A DNA stretch of 64,000 bases from UBA2705 sp963977125 (GCA_963977125.1 CAXBNJ010000001.1:434001-498000), one strand, 5' to 3'; shown: positions 50,986-60,992, counted from the first letter of the stretch. Notes: generated by a model from the letters alone, not told the origin. Translations and numbers: made by a program.

Positions 50986-51936
50986 TTATTGCGCGGCTGA
51001 TTTTAAATGTTGTCTGATTTCCTTATCAGTAGGATAAGAAGATTGCGCGCCAAGCTTTAAACAGGCGAGACTGCCTGCAATTGCCGCAAAATTCAAAGCT
51101 TCCTCTAATTGGTCTCCCCGATCTAAGGCGGCTGCAAATACGCCAGTAAAAGAATCTCCCGCACCTGTTGTATCGATAATATCCTTCGTGCTTATTGGTA
51201 AGGCGGGCGCGGCATAGATTTCCTCATCTGGCGTACAAGCGATAGCTCCTTTATCACCACATGTTATGATGCAGTTTAGTTGTAAATTAGTGGCGATTAT
51301 CTGCGCTTGCTCCTGTGCACTTATGGTGGCGTCAGGCGTGGTCTTTTTTTCTTGTGCGAGCATGTACTGACACACGGCGTGGGCTTCAAGCTCATTGACG
51401 ATCAGGTAATCAACAGTATTAAACAAGCCATCCGTAAATTCATCCGGTATTGGCGCCAGATTTAAAATTGTGCGTGCCCCTGTATTTTTAGCATAGTTAA
51501 GGGCTTTAATCGTTTCTGCTTGGTTAATCTCCATTTGGCACACAAGGCTATCATCTGCTTTTATGGGGTATGCTTGCAGTTGGGCTGCGCTTGTTTCCTC
51601 ATTAGCGCCGGCATTGAGGATGATTGTATTTTCACCAGATTGTTCAATATAGATAACCGCGCTGCCTGTCGGTTGGACGCTGCGTTGGATATGTTGAGTG
51701 CTCAGAGCTTCTAAGCCCATAGCATCAATATGGCTTTGCCCGTAATCATCGCGACCAACGCAGCCTATCATAGCAGTGTCAGCACCGGCGCGCTTGGCCG
51801 CGAGGGCTTGGTTAGCGCCTTTACCACCATTGAGAACTTTAAAACTCAAAGCGTGGAGCGTTTCCCCTGGACGCGGTAGGGCTTTTAGCTGGTAACATAA
51901 ATCTGTGTTGAGAGAACCTAAAACAATGACACTCAT
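50986..51936 (-). CDS. rbsK: Ribokinase
   Basis: Phosphorylates ribose to ribose 5-phosphate. The 316 residues start at ATG 51936 (MSVIVLGSLNTDLCY; GGA eight bases before). Motifs: GGKGANQALAAKRAGA, VGRDDYG, NLAPIP, the canonical DTTGAGDSFTG with the catalytic Asp, and AAALDRG. Product could feed prs. No ribose transporter is adjacent. A related PfkB kinase lies at 45857. Confidence 0.9.
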   Translation of the reverse strand: MSVIVLGSLNTDLCYQLKALPRPGETLHALSFKVLNGGKGANQALAAKRAGADTAMIGCVGRDDYGQSHIDAMGLEALSTQHIQRSVQPTGSAVIYIEQSGENTIILNAGANEETSAAQLQAYPIKADDSLVCQMEINQAETIKALNYAKNTGARTILNLAPIPDEFTDGLFNTVDYLIVNELEAHAVCQYMLAQEKKTTPDATISAQEQAQIIATNLQLNCIITCGDKGAIACTPDEEIYAAPALPISTKDIIDTTGAGDSFTGVFAAALDRGDQLEEALNFAAIAGSLACLKLGAQSSYPTDKEIRQHLKSAAQ

Positions 51937-52143
51937 AATTGTTATCCATTTCAATTGGCCTATAGCCAAAACATTGTTAATACAGGGAAGAGGTCTTGCA
52001 TTGAATAGGGCATCATAATTACGCGAAGGCTTGGCGTCAATGCCAGTAATATGGAGGTGGATTTAATATAGAGTTGAATTTGCTATCTAAGCGAATTTTA
52101 TGATATACTGGATCATAACCTTTTTTAAATGGGAATTTTGATA

Positions 52144-52323
52144 ATGAATATATCATCTGGTGTGTCAGCAAATACAGTGCAAACAAATCCACTTCAAGTT
52201 CAACAGAACCTTGTTAAAGGCAATGTAGAACAGGACGTTAAGGCGATTAATACGCAATTAACTGAAGCCGATCAACAGCCAAAAAATGCTGTGCGTGGTG
52301 GAATACTCGATATTGTTGTTTAA
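52144..52323 (+). CDS. Small unknown protein (59 aa)
   Basis: 59 residues from ATG 52144 (GGGA 10 bases before); ATG 52129 is an alternative. Asn/Gln/Val-rich and hydrophilic (MNISSGVSANTVQTNPLQVQQ ending GGILDIVV); no signal peptide. A shared terminator follows at 52385. No family recognised; similar in style to the 62-residue gene at 16051. Confidence 0.5.
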   Translation: MNISSGVSANTVQTNPLQVQQNLVKGNVEQDVKAINTQLTEADQQPKNAVRGGILDIVV

Positions 52324-52384
52324 GCAACTAAGTTTAAGCAACTAAGCCGAATCATGAGCTTGTAAAAGTACAATGAAGAAATTA

Positions 52385-52410
52385 AAAAAGCGCCCAATAG
52401 GGCGCTTTTT
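52385..52410. terminator. Terminator between the 59-residue gene and htpG
   Basis: AAAAAGCGCCC (52385-52395), AATA loop, GGGCGCTTTTT (52400-52410): 11 base pairs, usable on both strands. Confidence 0.9.
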
Positions 52411-52438
52411 CTATGCGTATACTCTGAATATTTAGCCG

Positions 52439-54373
52439 CTAAATGCTTTTTTGGATAAACTCAGACATGTTTTGTGCGAAGCTTGTCGGATTGCTAATGG
52501 GCTCGCCTTGAATAATGCGGGCTTGATCAAGCAATAGATGCGTTGCCTTTTCAAGGCTGTCCCCATCATCATTCGCCGCGATTTCTGCCATGCGTAAGAT
52601 AAGCGGGTGCTTAGCATTGATTTCTAAAACACGTTTAGATTCACCTTCGTATTTTTGCTGAATACGGAGCATTTTTTCAAGGTTCAAATCGGCTTCTTTG
52701 TCACCGGCGACAAGACATACAGGTGAAGTTGTGAGGCGGCTTGATGTACGTACATCGCCAATTTCTTCACCTAATATAATTTTCATCCGATCAATCAGCT
52801 TAATGACGGTCTCATCATCTTTTGAGTCTTCTTTTGCGTCTTCTTCAGCTTTTTTCTCAGTCTTGTTTTCATCCGTATCATTAATGGTATCAAGATTAAG
52901 GTCGCCTTTTGTTGCGCTAACGAATGGATGTTCGCCAAAGCCCATAGCGCTTTGGATCCAGAACTCATCAATCGTATCTTCAAACAGAAGAACTTCAATG
53001 CCGCGTGATTTAAAGCCTTCAATTTGTGGGCTGTTTTTAAGCGAAGATGCCTTGTCGCCACTAATATAGAAGATCGATCTTTGGCCGTCTTTCATGCGTG
53101 AGACATAATCTTCAAGGCTGGTTAATTTGCCATCTTCAAAAGTTGAGCTAAAGCGACAGATTTTGAATAATTCTTCACGATGCTGAACTGCGTCATAAAG
53201 GCCTTCTTTAACCACAGGGCCAAACTGGCGCCAAAAGGCTTCAAAGGCCACTTCATCATTGCGCGAAAGGGCATCAAGCTCTTTCAAAATACGGCGCGTA
53301 ATCGCGGTGCGAATTTTTTGTAGAACCGCATTATTTTGCAACATTTCGCGTGAAATATTCAATGGCAGGTCTTGGCAATCAACAATACCTTGCACAAAGC
53401 GCAGCCATGGATGTAAAAGCTCTTCACATTTATCCGTAATAAATACGCGCTTCACATAGAGCTGTAAGCCCGCTTTGCGTGAAGGGTCATATAAATCCCA
53501 TGCGCGCATTGAAGGGACAAACAGCAAGGCTGTAAATTCGATAGTGCCTTCAGCCTTCCAGTGTAGGGTTGATAGAGGCGTATCAACGCCAAAGCTGTTG
53601 GTGAGGTGAGAGAAGAAAGCATTATATTGCTCTTCAGTGATTTCTGATTTTGGGCGAAGCCATAAAGCCGATGCTGTATTAACCGCTTTCCATTCAACGC
53701 CTTCTTCTAATTCTTCCTTATTGCCAACATAGATTGGAATATCAATATGGTCTGAATAGGTCAGGATGATTTGCTTGAGCTTTTCTTCCATTAAATAGTC
53801 GCTGCTATCATCTTTGATGTTCAAGATGATTGTCGTGCCGCGTGGGCCGATTAACAGCTTTTCTTGTTCTTTGCTGGCGCTGTCTATGGCGTAACCTGTT
53901 TTGCCGTCAGATGTCCACGCCCAAGCTTCTTTTTCTCCTGCTTTGCGCGATATAACTTCAACGCTTTCTGACACCATAAAGCTGGCATAAAAACCAACGC
54001 CAAATTGACCGATTAGGTTCAAATCACCTTTGCCGTCTTGCTTGTGTTTTAGTGCTTCCATGATTTGGCCTGTACCAGAGCTGGCAATTGTACCAAGATT
54101 CGCAATTAAATCAGCATGGTCCATGCCAACGCCATTATCACAGATATAAACTTTGCGCGCGGCGCTATCTTTACGTATTTCAATGCGGAGGTCGCTATCG
54201 CCTTTGATTAATTTGTCGTTGCTTAGCGCATCATAGCGTAAACGGTCACAGGCATCAGCGCTGTTTGAGATCAGCTCACGTAAGAAAACGTCTGTATTAG
54301 AGTATAGGGCGTTAGCCACAAGGTCTAAAAGGCGCGAAACATCAGCGCTAAAATTCAAATTTTCTGTTGTCAT
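52439..54373 (-). CDS. htpG: Chaperone HtpG (bacterial Hsp90)
   Basis: ATP-dependent chaperone, 644 residues. The N-terminal ATPase has FLRELISNSADACDRLRY, DNGVGMDHADLIANLGTIA and IGQFGVGFYASFMV; the middle domain has LPLNISREMLQ. A charged Glu/Lys linker (ENKTEKKAEEDAKEDSKDD) is inside the C-terminal part, a little unusual. Length is slightly above E. coli (624). No heat-shock promoter was identified upstream. Confidence 0.97.
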   Translation of the reverse strand: MTTENLNFSADVSRLLDLVANALYSNTDVFLRELISNSADACDRLRYDALSNDKLIKGDSDLRIEIRKDSAARKVYICDNGVGMDHADLIANLGTIASSGTGQIMEALKHKQDGKGDLNLIGQFGVGFYASFMVSESVEVISRKAGEKEAWAWTSDGKTGYAIDSASKEQEKLLIGPRGTTIILNIKDDSSDYLMEEKLKQIILTYSDHIDIPIYVGNKEELEEGVEWKAVNTASALWLRPKSEITEEQYNAFFSHLTNSFGVDTPLSTLHWKAEGTIEFTALLFVPSMRAWDLYDPSRKAGLQLYVKRVFITDKCEELLHPWLRFVQGIVDCQDLPLNISREMLQNNAVLQKIRTAITRRILKELDALSRNDEVAFEAFWRQFGPVVKEGLYDAVQHREELFKICRFSSTFEDGKLTSLEDYVSRMKDGQRSIFYISGDKASSLKNSPQIEGFKSRGIEVLLFEDTIDEFWIQSAMGFGEHPFVSATKGDLNLDTINDTDENKTEKKAEEDAKEDSKDDETVIKLIDRMKIILGEEIGDVRTSSRLTTSPVCLVAGDKEADLNLEKMLRIQQKYEGESKRVLEINAKHPLILRMAEIAANDDGDSLEKATHLLLDQARIIQGEPISNPTSFAQNMSEFIQKSI

Positions 54374-54437
54374 GATATATACCTTATTTAATTTAATAGA
54401 GATTCATTTACTGGGCTGTGTTGTGTTAGGCGCCCCT

Positions 54438-55031
54438 TTATGGATAGAGTAAACCGACATCCCACGGTGTATCTATGTCTGTTCTAGTAAAGAGCTGACG
54501 CGTATGCAAGCGATATTCTTTTTCTTCCCAGAACTCTATGGATAAAGGAGTCAGCAAATAGCCGCCCCAATGGGGTGGGCGTGGTATAGGCTCGCCGTTT
54601 TTAAACCGCTCAGCAGCGCTTTCAAGGTCATGTTCAAACAAAGCGCGTGAGGCCAAAGGCTGAGATTGTTGTGATGCCCATGCCCCGATTTGACTGGTTG
54701 GGTGACGTGAAGCGAAATATGCATCTGATTTTTCAGCGGATGCAGGGCTTATTGTACCGCGCACTCTGACCTGACGGCGTAGTGACTTCCAGTGTATGCA
54801 AATGGCGGCTTGGCTGTTTTCAGCAAGCTCACGTGCTTTTTGACTGGTCTGATTTGTATAGAAATAAAGCCCTTCAGCGGCAATTTCTTTTAAAAGAACG
54901 ATGCGCACATTAGGCATCATGTCTTTGCCGACCGTTGCCAGTGAAATGGCATTGGCATCATTGATTTCTGTCTGTTCAGCTTTGGTGAGCCAATCTTGTA
55001 TCATGACGATGGGATTTGTCTGTGTATCCAT
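54438..55031 (-). CDS. pdxH: Pyridoxamine 5'-phosphate oxidase
   Basis: FMN enzyme that oxidises pyridoxamine or pyridoxine 5'-phosphate to PLP. The 197 residues include NVRIVLLKEIAAEGLYFYTNQTSQKARELAEN, the FMN contact WKSLRRQVRVRG, SQIGAWASQQS, PRPPHWGGY and the C-terminal RLHTRQ stretch. Length is slightly short but complete. It supplies PLP for enzymes such as HemA here. Single gene, divergent from the lipoprotein. Confidence 0.95.
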   Translation of the reverse strand: MDTQTNPIVMIQDWLTKAEQTEINDANAISLATVGKDMMPNVRIVLLKEIAAEGLYFYTNQTSQKARELAENSQAAICIHWKSLRRQVRVRGTISPASAEKSDAYFASRHPTSQIGAWASQQSQPLASRALFEHDLESAAERFKNGEPIPRPPHWGGYLLTPLSIEFWEEKEYRLHTRQLFTRTDIDTPWDVGLLYP

Positions 55032-55124
55032 TGAAATTATGCCTTAAATAAATTTATGTATTGCTTTTCTAACGTAATGCGCCATTTATAAATAGAGTTT
55101 TATTTGTAATTTAGGAGATCAACT

Positions 55125-55592
55125 ATGAAAAAATTTATGTCTGTACTGTCTATCCTGAGTATTTTAGCACTTGGTGCATGCGAACAATCATCTGTAAATA
55201 AAAAACAAATGGGATCATTAGGCGGCGCAGTGCTTGGTGGTTTGGCTGGATCGCAAATGGGCAGTGGCTCTGGTACATTATGGGCTGTCGGTGCGGGCAC
55301 ATTGCTTGGTGCATTTATCGGTAGCGAAATTGGTACGTCTTTAGATAAAGCGGATCTGGTTTATGCTGAACGCGCCGCTGAAAAAGCGCATACTGCACCA
55401 GTAGGCGAAACAATTTCATGGAACAACCCAGAAACAGGTAATGCGGGTGATGTTACAGCCGTGAAAGATGGTTATGCGGCAAGTGGCCGTTATTGCCGTG
55501 AGTATAAGCAAACAATCTATATTGATGGCAAAGCTGAAACAGCTTACGGCACAGCATGTCAAGATAGCGCCGGTATCTGGCAGGTTATTTAA
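55125..55592 (+). CDS. Glycine-zipper lipoprotein of the 17 kDa surface antigen type
   Basis: 155 residues with a lipoprotein signal (SVLSILSILALGAC, lipid on Cys19), a glycine-zipper hairpin (LGGAVLGGLAGSQMGSGSG and GAFIGSEIG) that inserts in membrane, and a C-terminal domain with GRYCREYKQTI and YGTACQDSAGIWQ (two Cys, likely disulfide). It is the Rickettsia 17 kDa antigen/Rick_17kDa family, an outer-membrane lipoprotein. GGAG lies before ATG. A strong terminator follows. Confidence 0.92.
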   Translation: MKKFMSVLSILSILALGACEQSSVNKKQMGSLGGAVLGGLAGSQMGSGSGTLWAVGAGTLLGAFIGSEIGTSLDKADLVYAERAAEKAHTAPVGETISWNNPETGNAGDVTAVKDGYAASGRYCREYKQTIYIDGKAETAYGTACQDSAGIWQVI

Positions 55593-55640
55593 GTCTCATA
55601 AATTAATATAAGCCTTTAAATGTGTTTATAAGGTGATATT

Positions 55641-55677
55641 AAAAAGCGTGCCGATTTAATTCGGTACGCTTTTTTTT
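55641..55677 (+). terminator. Terminator after the glycine-zipper lipoprotein gene
   Basis: AAAAAGCGTGCCGA (55641-55654) and TCGGTACGCTTTTT (55661-55674) form a stem of about 13 pairs with one G/U, followed by T to 55677. Confidence 0.9.
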
Positions 55678-55709
55678 ATTGAGGCTCTTAACTTTGCGTG
55701 AGGTTGTGA

Positions 55710-57341
55710 TTATTCATTCTCGGTTTTCTTATCCGTGGCTTTCTTATCCGTGGCTTCTGTATTATCCTCTGTATTGCTTGGCGGCGTATTCACTTTATTG
55801 TTACCGCCCAATGGCTTAATCGCGCGTAATGGTGGTGGGGTGCCGCCCATACCCATGGATGGTGCAGAAATCGCCGCGGCGGGCGTGGCGGGGGCATTGG
55901 CAAGCTCTAGGGCGGGGGCTTGTGGTTTAGGTTCTTGACCAAGCGCCGGACCTGAGGGGGCAGGGTCAATGGAGAGCTTATTTGTATAAGCAGGATCGTT
56001 AAGTGTCTGCTTAAAAGATTCTAGAATATTGTAATAATCTTGATCATCGGCATAGGTTTCAATGATGCTCTCAAGCATCGTGGTCTCGCCTTCTTGGCGG
56101 GCTTCTAATATTTTTAGACTGAGTGATTCGAGGCTTTCCCAGTTGCTTTTTGATTTAACGCCTTCATATTCGAGGCGTGCGGCTTGTTCAGGCGTGCGGC
56201 CTGATTGTAGTGCTTTGTCAAAAGCGCGCGCTGAGGCTTGTAATGCGCTGGCTGTCCAACCAATGGCTTTTCCTTGGCTTAGACGTTCATTCTGAAACAG
56301 GGCTTCATCAAGGAAGGGGCGGTTACTTTCAAGCTTAAGGCCTTGTACAAGTGCATCTTCAAAAGACTCATCACTCTTATGGTGGTGGAGTTCCTCGATC
56401 TGCTCTTTACCGCCAAAGCTATTATAGACGGAGAGAAGCTCTTTGGGAGGCAGCAACTCTATGCCGAGAATTTCTTGTAGCAGTAGGCCGTTGGCACGCA
56501 CGAGCGGGTCAACGCCACTATTAACGCAAGCGCTGAGGATTTGCTGTGGTGTGTAATCAAGCCAAGCCATGGTTGCGGCAGGCTCAGCGAACATCCACCA
56601 GCTTTCGAGGCTATCATCGTTGATATTGTCAGCAATATCTTCGCATAATTTTTGCGCTAAGAGTATTTGCGCTTGCTGGTGATGGGGAATGCGCTGAAGA
56701 TCGTTCAAAAGAAATTGGCAGGATTCCATGGCTAAGGGGAAAATATAATATAAAGTTTTATGGGTGGCTTCTGCATGTACAGCTTGCTGCGCTCGCGTCG
56801 TGGCTAGCGTCAAGGCTGCGTCAGGAATGTTTTCAAAAGACTGCATAAGTACTGAGAAAACATCCGCTTTTAGGTTTCTAAAGGTGATATCTCTTTTATC
56901 GGCTTTGATAGGATATTTATGGTGTTCATGCTGGCCGCCATGATCTGTTTTTTTGATTTTTTCGTCTTTATCAAGGGCGATCCATAAATGATGATAAAGG
57001 TCAGCCTTTAGTTCGTTCATATCTTCGTATTGATCGATGTTTACGGTGATGATCGAGATGCGGTGGGGTTTATAGCGCAGGCCAAAAAAACTTTGCTCAA
57101 AGGCTATCGCGGTGCCCAAAAAGCAAGTGCTATCTTCTTGGCGTGCTTTGTTGCTAATGATACGGCGCATAAACTGTTCGGCTTTGTGGCCAGAAAATTC
57201 TGAAGCTTCAATGGTCAAAGCGTCATTGCGCTGTCCGCCGTGATGGGGGATGACATAAAAATTCAGGCCATTCGTCATGTCGTTTACGGTTTTCGTAAGG
57301 TGCTGACAGACTTGTTTTGCTGTTTTGTATAATATGGCCAT
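55710..57341 (-). CDS. Unknown 543-residue protein with Pro/Ala-rich tail
   Basis: Cytoplasmic, no signal peptide or membrane segment. The N-terminal region (about 1-170) holds His-rich stretches (KTDHGGQHEHHKY) and NFYVIPHHGGQRND; the centre (190-400) is helical. The C-terminal 100 residues are Pro/Ala/Gly-rich and disordered, with two near-identical KKATDKK units. No family recognised, although the YxxIPHHGGQ start looks like a fixed feature. The tail suggests flexible contact with another protein. Shares the convergent gap with the lipoprotein terminator. Confidence 0.8.
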   Translation of the reverse strand: MAILYKTAKQVCQHLTKTVNDMTNGLNFYVIPHHGGQRNDALTIEASEFSGHKAEQFMRRIISNKARQEDSTCFLGTAIAFEQSFFGLRYKPHRISIITVNIDQYEDMNELKADLYHHLWIALDKDEKIKKTDHGGQHEHHKYPIKADKRDITFRNLKADVFSVLMQSFENIPDAALTLATTRAQQAVHAEATHKTLYYIFPLAMESCQFLLNDLQRIPHHQQAQILLAQKLCEDIADNINDDSLESWWMFAEPAATMAWLDYTPQQILSACVNSGVDPLVRANGLLLQEILGIELLPPKELLSVYNSFGGKEQIEELHHHKSDESFEDALVQGLKLESNRPFLDEALFQNERLSQGKAIGWTASALQASARAFDKALQSGRTPEQAARLEYEGVKSKSNWESLESLSLKILEARQEGETTMLESIIETYADDQDYYNILESFKQTLNDPAYTNKLSIDPAPSGPALGQEPKPQAPALELANAPATPAAAISAPSMGMGGTPPPLRAIKPLGGNNKVNTPPSNTEDNTEATDKKATDKKTENE

Positions 57342-57625
57342 GGTTTTGCACTTTTTAAATGTTAGAAATAGATAGGCGCTGATATGCGCAAGAAAACCCA
57401 GAAAAGGGTTAAATCCAACTTATAATAGCATGATCCTTTGTTAAACGACAGAGTCAGAGATGAAAAAACGAAAAAGTGAGGATTAAAGTGCTGTTTTTAT
57501 AAATATACTGCATTTGTTTATTTGACGGCGCTATTTTTAAGTGTAGGATGCAGCCTTATTATAGTATTGGTGTGTATTATGCCCAATACAGATTACAGAA
57601 CATGAAATAAGAAGGTTTAAGAGAT

Positions 57626-58474
57626 ATGTCAGGATTTATGACGGGTAAGCGCGGCTTAATAATGGGCGTGGCCAATGAACGCTCAATAGCGTGGGGCATT
57701 GCAAAAGCATTGCATGAAAACGGCGCAGAGCTCGCTTTTACTTACCAAGGCGACGCCTTAGAAAAACGTGTTCGTCCATTAGCCGCTAAAATTGGCGCAG
57801 AAATTTTGCTGCCTTGTGATGTGACTGATGATGCGAGCATTGATAATTTATTCGATACGCTTGGCGAAAAATGGGGCAAGTTTGACTTCATCGTTCACGC
57901 GATTGCTTTCTCTGATAAGAATGAGCTTGATGGTTTGTATCTAAACACCACCCGCGATAACTTCCTTAAGACCATGGATATTTCTGTGTTCTCATTCACG
58001 AAAATTGCACAAAAAGCCGCGCCTTTGCTTAATGAAGGTGGCTCGCTTGTGACGCTGACTTATTACGGCGCTGAGCGTGTTATGCCCCATTACAATGTTA
58101 TGGGCGTTGCCAAAGCGGCGCTTGAAGCCTCTGTGCGTTATTTGGCTTCAGATCTGGGTAAAGACGGTGTGCGCGTTAATGCCATTTCCGCTGGCCCAAT
58201 CAAAACCTTGGCTGCAAGCGGTATTGGTGATTTCCGTTATATCCTTAAATGGAATGAGTTAAACTCACCGCTAAAACGCAATGTTACAATTGATGAAGTT
58301 GGTAACAGTGCATTATATCTATTATCTGACCTCGGTTCAGGCGTTACAGGTGAAGTACTTCACGTTGATTCTGGTTATCATACGGTTGGTATGGTCTCTA
58401 TTGATTCAGCCGCTGAGACAGCTGAATTACTGAGCAGCATTGCGCCGAAAGTTGCGACAGAAGCCGCTGAATAG
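57626..58474 (+). CDS. fabI: Enoyl-[acyl-carrier-protein] reductase (NADH), FabI type
   Basis: Last reduction in each round of type II fatty acid synthesis. The 282 residues have GKRGLIMGVANERSIAWGIA as NAD site, Tyr146 and Tyr156 with Lys163 in YNVMGVAK (Tyr-x6-Lys), and ISAGPIKTLAASGI. This is the triclosan-target type. AAGAGAT precedes ATG 57626. The next gene, a thioesterase, begins 12 bases later. Confidence 0.96.
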   Translation: MSGFMTGKRGLIMGVANERSIAWGIAKALHENGAELAFTYQGDALEKRVRPLAAKIGAEILLPCDVTDDASIDNLFDTLGEKWGKFDFIVHAIAFSDKNELDGLYLNTTRDNFLKTMDISVFSFTKIAQKAAPLLNEGGSLVTLTYYGAERVMPHYNVMGVAKAALEASVRYLASDLGKDGVRVNAISAGPIKTLAASGIGDFRYILKWNELNSPLKRNVTIDEVGNSALYLLSDLGSGVTGEVLHVDSGYHTVGMVSIDSAAETAELLSSIAPKVATEAAE

Positions 58475-58486
58475 GAATAGACAACT

Positions 58487-58921
58487 ATGCTTTGGTTTAA
58501 GCCCTATAGCGTAAGCGATTTAGAAGGTTTTCGGAATGCCAATATGGGGGTCCATATTGGCATTCAGTTTGAAGACGTTGGTGATGATTATCTTAGAGCC
58601 TCAATGCCCGTGGATGAGCGCACGGTCCAGCCCTTTGGTATTTTACATGGCGGCGCATCATGCGTGCTTTCTGAAACATTAGGCTCTGTTGCCGCATGGA
58701 TGTGCGTTAACCCAGAAGAGCAAATGATTGTTGGCATAGAGATTAACGCTAACCATATAAGATCCGTCCGCGAAGGGCGCGTAATCGGCACGTGTAAGCC
58801 GTTCCAAACGGGCCGCAAACTTCATGTGTGGCAAACCGAAATTCACGAAGAAGCTACAGGCAAGCTTGTCTGCGTTAGTCGTTTATCTGTGATGATATTG
58901 GATAAGAAACCCGTCGCTTAA
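58487..58921 (+). CDS. Hotdog-fold thioesterase (PaaI/MenI type)
   Basis: 144 residues. PFGILHGGASCVLSETLGS (50-67) carries the family HGG and catalytic Glu63. It hydrolyses acyl-CoA or aryl-CoA esters (phenylacetyl-CoA or dihydroxynaphthoyl-CoA class); substrate is not fixed by sequence. It lies 12 bases after fabI, so it is likely cotranscribed and may support lipid turnover. Confidence 0.9.
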   Translation: MLWFKPYSVSDLEGFRNANMGVHIGIQFEDVGDDYLRASMPVDERTVQPFGILHGGASCVLSETLGSVAAWMCVNPEEQMIVGIEINANHIRSVREGRVIGTCKPFQTGRKLHVWQTEIHEEATGKLVCVSRLSVMILDKKPVA

Positions 58922-58926
58922 ATATG

Positions 58927-59715
58927 TTAGCAGGCTTTTAAGGCAAGAAAACGCTCATGGTAGTCTTTTGATTTTGCGACAAAGTCTTCCTTGTAAAAAT
59001 TTTCTTTATTGAGGATAGGGTTGTTTTCTTCTAGCCAGCCCGCGTGCAGGCGCTCCCCTTGTTTGTGTGTCTTGTGTACACCTTCCCAAAATTTGTTCAT
59101 TGCAGAAGGCTTATCGCTTGTCCATGCTTTGTAGAAGTTCTCTTGTAGGTCGGAAACGAAATTAGAACGCTCAACGATGCGCTCGTTGTTATATTTTAAA
59201 TATAGTTCATAGCTGTCTTCTATCTCTTCAAATGACTGAACAGTATCAAGCAGGACAACGGAACTATGATCGCGCTTATTAGGGTGGAGATGCCCCAAAT
59301 TAGCCGCGCCAGTATCACAGACGCTATTCAGCCCTAGTATAAAGGTGGCTTGTACTGATTTTTTGAACCGAACATTATCAACGGGTATAACGCCAGGCAT
59401 AATTTGCATGTTGAATTTACCAAAGCGTACATGGCCGATAAACGGTAAGCTTAAATGATGACAAAAATGCTCATTAGCTGTTTTTATATCTGTATCAGGA
59501 ATTGTATATTCACGCTCATAAAATCTGACTACGCAGCCATAATGATTTAGGAATAAATTAAAGCCCTTTTCGCGTGTGACCTGAACTTCATCGTCATCAG
59601 GTAAGGGCAGGCATAGTTTATTGAAAATTGCGCCCAGATGCTGAATGCCGCGCTCATTTTCCATGTCCTCGAACACATCACCTTTAAAGTCTTTATCCAA
59701 AATCGATGTAATCAT
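58927..59715 (-). CDS. Unknown 262-residue protein
   Basis: Soluble, no signal peptide. Rich in aromatic and charged residues, with NHYGCVVRFYEREY, HFCHHLSLPFIGHVRFG (several His), NLGHLHPNKRDHS and a C-terminal charged half. His clusters might bind metal, but no motif is known. It ends six bases from the convergent thioesterase stop and is divergent from aroC with a 145-base gap. Confidence 0.75.
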   Translation of the reverse strand: MITSILDKDFKGDVFEDMENERGIQHLGAIFNKLCLPLPDDDEVQVTREKGFNLFLNHYGCVVRFYEREYTIPDTDIKTANEHFCHHLSLPFIGHVRFGKFNMQIMPGVIPVDNVRFKKSVQATFILGLNSVCDTGAANLGHLHPNKRDHSSVVLLDTVQSFEEIEDSYELYLKYNNERIVERSNFVSDLQENFYKAWTSDKPSAMNKFWEGVHKTHKQGERLHAGWLEENNPILNKENFYKEDFVAKSKDYHERFLALKAC

Positions 59716-59860
59716 AACGAACCTCGTAAATCATAGGCACAAAAGTCCCTGCGCATTACACGGCTTCGCGTATAATCGCTGAGTAAATCCTGTACTAAAT
59801 TTGTAATTCGTTTTAAAATCATATCAGATTTATACTATTTATTTTATGGAAAGTCAAGAA

Positions 59861-60949
59861 ATGAGCGGCAATCTCTTCGGTACCATGTTTAACTATATTA
59901 GCTGGGGTGAAAGCCATGGCCCAGCCATAGGCTGCGTCGTTGATGGCGTACCGCCGCGCATAGCATTAACAGAAGCCGACATCCAGCCATTTCTAGATCG
60001 CCGCGCACCGGGGCAGTCTAAGTTTACGACGCAGCGTAAAGAGCCTGATCAGGTTAAAATTATGTCGGGCGTTTTTGAGGGGCAAACAACCGGTACGCCG
60101 ATTAGTTTAATCATTGAAAATCAAGATCAACGCTCAAAAGATTATTCAGGGATCAAAGACAAATTCAGACCCGGCCATGCCGATTTTACTTATAATCAAA
60201 AATACGGCATTCGTGATTACCGCGGCGGCGGTCGATCCTCTGCACGTGAGACAGCCATGCGCGTAGCGGCAGGCGCCGTTGCACGTAAAGTTTTGCAAAG
60301 CCAGATATCATCTGATATTTCAATCAGGGCAGGTGTTGTACAAATTGGTGATCAGATTATAAATTCTGAGAATTGGAATGATAACGAAATTGATAATAAT
60401 CCATTCTTCACCCCAGATGCCGATGCTGTTGAGCGTTTTGCCACTTATCTGGATGCCAAGCGCAAATCAGGCAGCTCAGCGGGGGCCGTCATCGAAATTC
60501 GTGCCCGTAATGTACCAGCAGGCCTTGGCGCGCCCGTATATGATAAATTGAGTGCGGATATTGCTAAAGCGATGATGTCGATTAATGCGGTTAAAGCCGT
60601 TGAAATAGGCGAGGGCTTTGGCGCTGCGTTACTGGGCGGGGAAGACAATGCCGATGAGATCTTTATCAATAAAGAAACAGGTGAGGCTGAGTTCAGTTCA
60701 AACCATGCCGGCGGCGTGCTTGGCGGCATAAGTTCTGGGCAAGATATAATCGTGCGCGTGGCTTTTAAGCCAACCAGTTCAATTTTAACGCCGCGCCAAA
60801 CGATAACGGCGCAAGGTGAAGAGACTGAAATCATCACTAAAGGCCGCCATGATCCTTGCGTGGGGCTGCGTGGCGCGCCTGTTTGCGAAGCGATGTTGGC
60901 TTGCGTGCTGGCAGATCATTGGCTTCGTCACAAAGCGCAGTGTTTATAG
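59861..60949 (+). CDS. aroC: Chorismate synthase
   Basis: Seventh step of the shikimate pathway: EPSP to chorismate, reduced FMN required. The 362 residues from ATG 59861 (GGAAAG upstream; ATG 59846 is in frame and adds five residues) begin MSGNLFGTMFNYISWGESHGPAIG. Signatures are GRSSARETAMRVAAGA, SGSSAGAV and GGISSGQDI, all canonical. Single gene. Confidence 0.97.
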   Translation: MSGNLFGTMFNYISWGESHGPAIGCVVDGVPPRIALTEADIQPFLDRRAPGQSKFTTQRKEPDQVKIMSGVFEGQTTGTPISLIIENQDQRSKDYSGIKDKFRPGHADFTYNQKYGIRDYRGGGRSSARETAMRVAAGAVARKVLQSQISSDISIRAGVVQIGDQIINSENWNDNEIDNNPFFTPDADAVERFATYLDAKRKSGSSAGAVIEIRARNVPAGLGAPVYDKLSADIAKAMMSINAVKAVEIGEGFGAALLGGEDNADEIFINKETGEAEFSSNHAGGVLGGISSGQDIIVRVAFKPTSSILTPRQTITAQGEETEIITKGRHDPCVGLRGAPVCEAMLACVLADHWLRHKAQCL

Positions 60950-60992
60950 CTAGCTTTAAACATTTTTCTCGGATTCATTACACATAATTAAA

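Noticed and set aside
60445..60837. Minus-strand frame inside aroC
   Set aside because: Shadow of a highly conserved gene; no initiation site.
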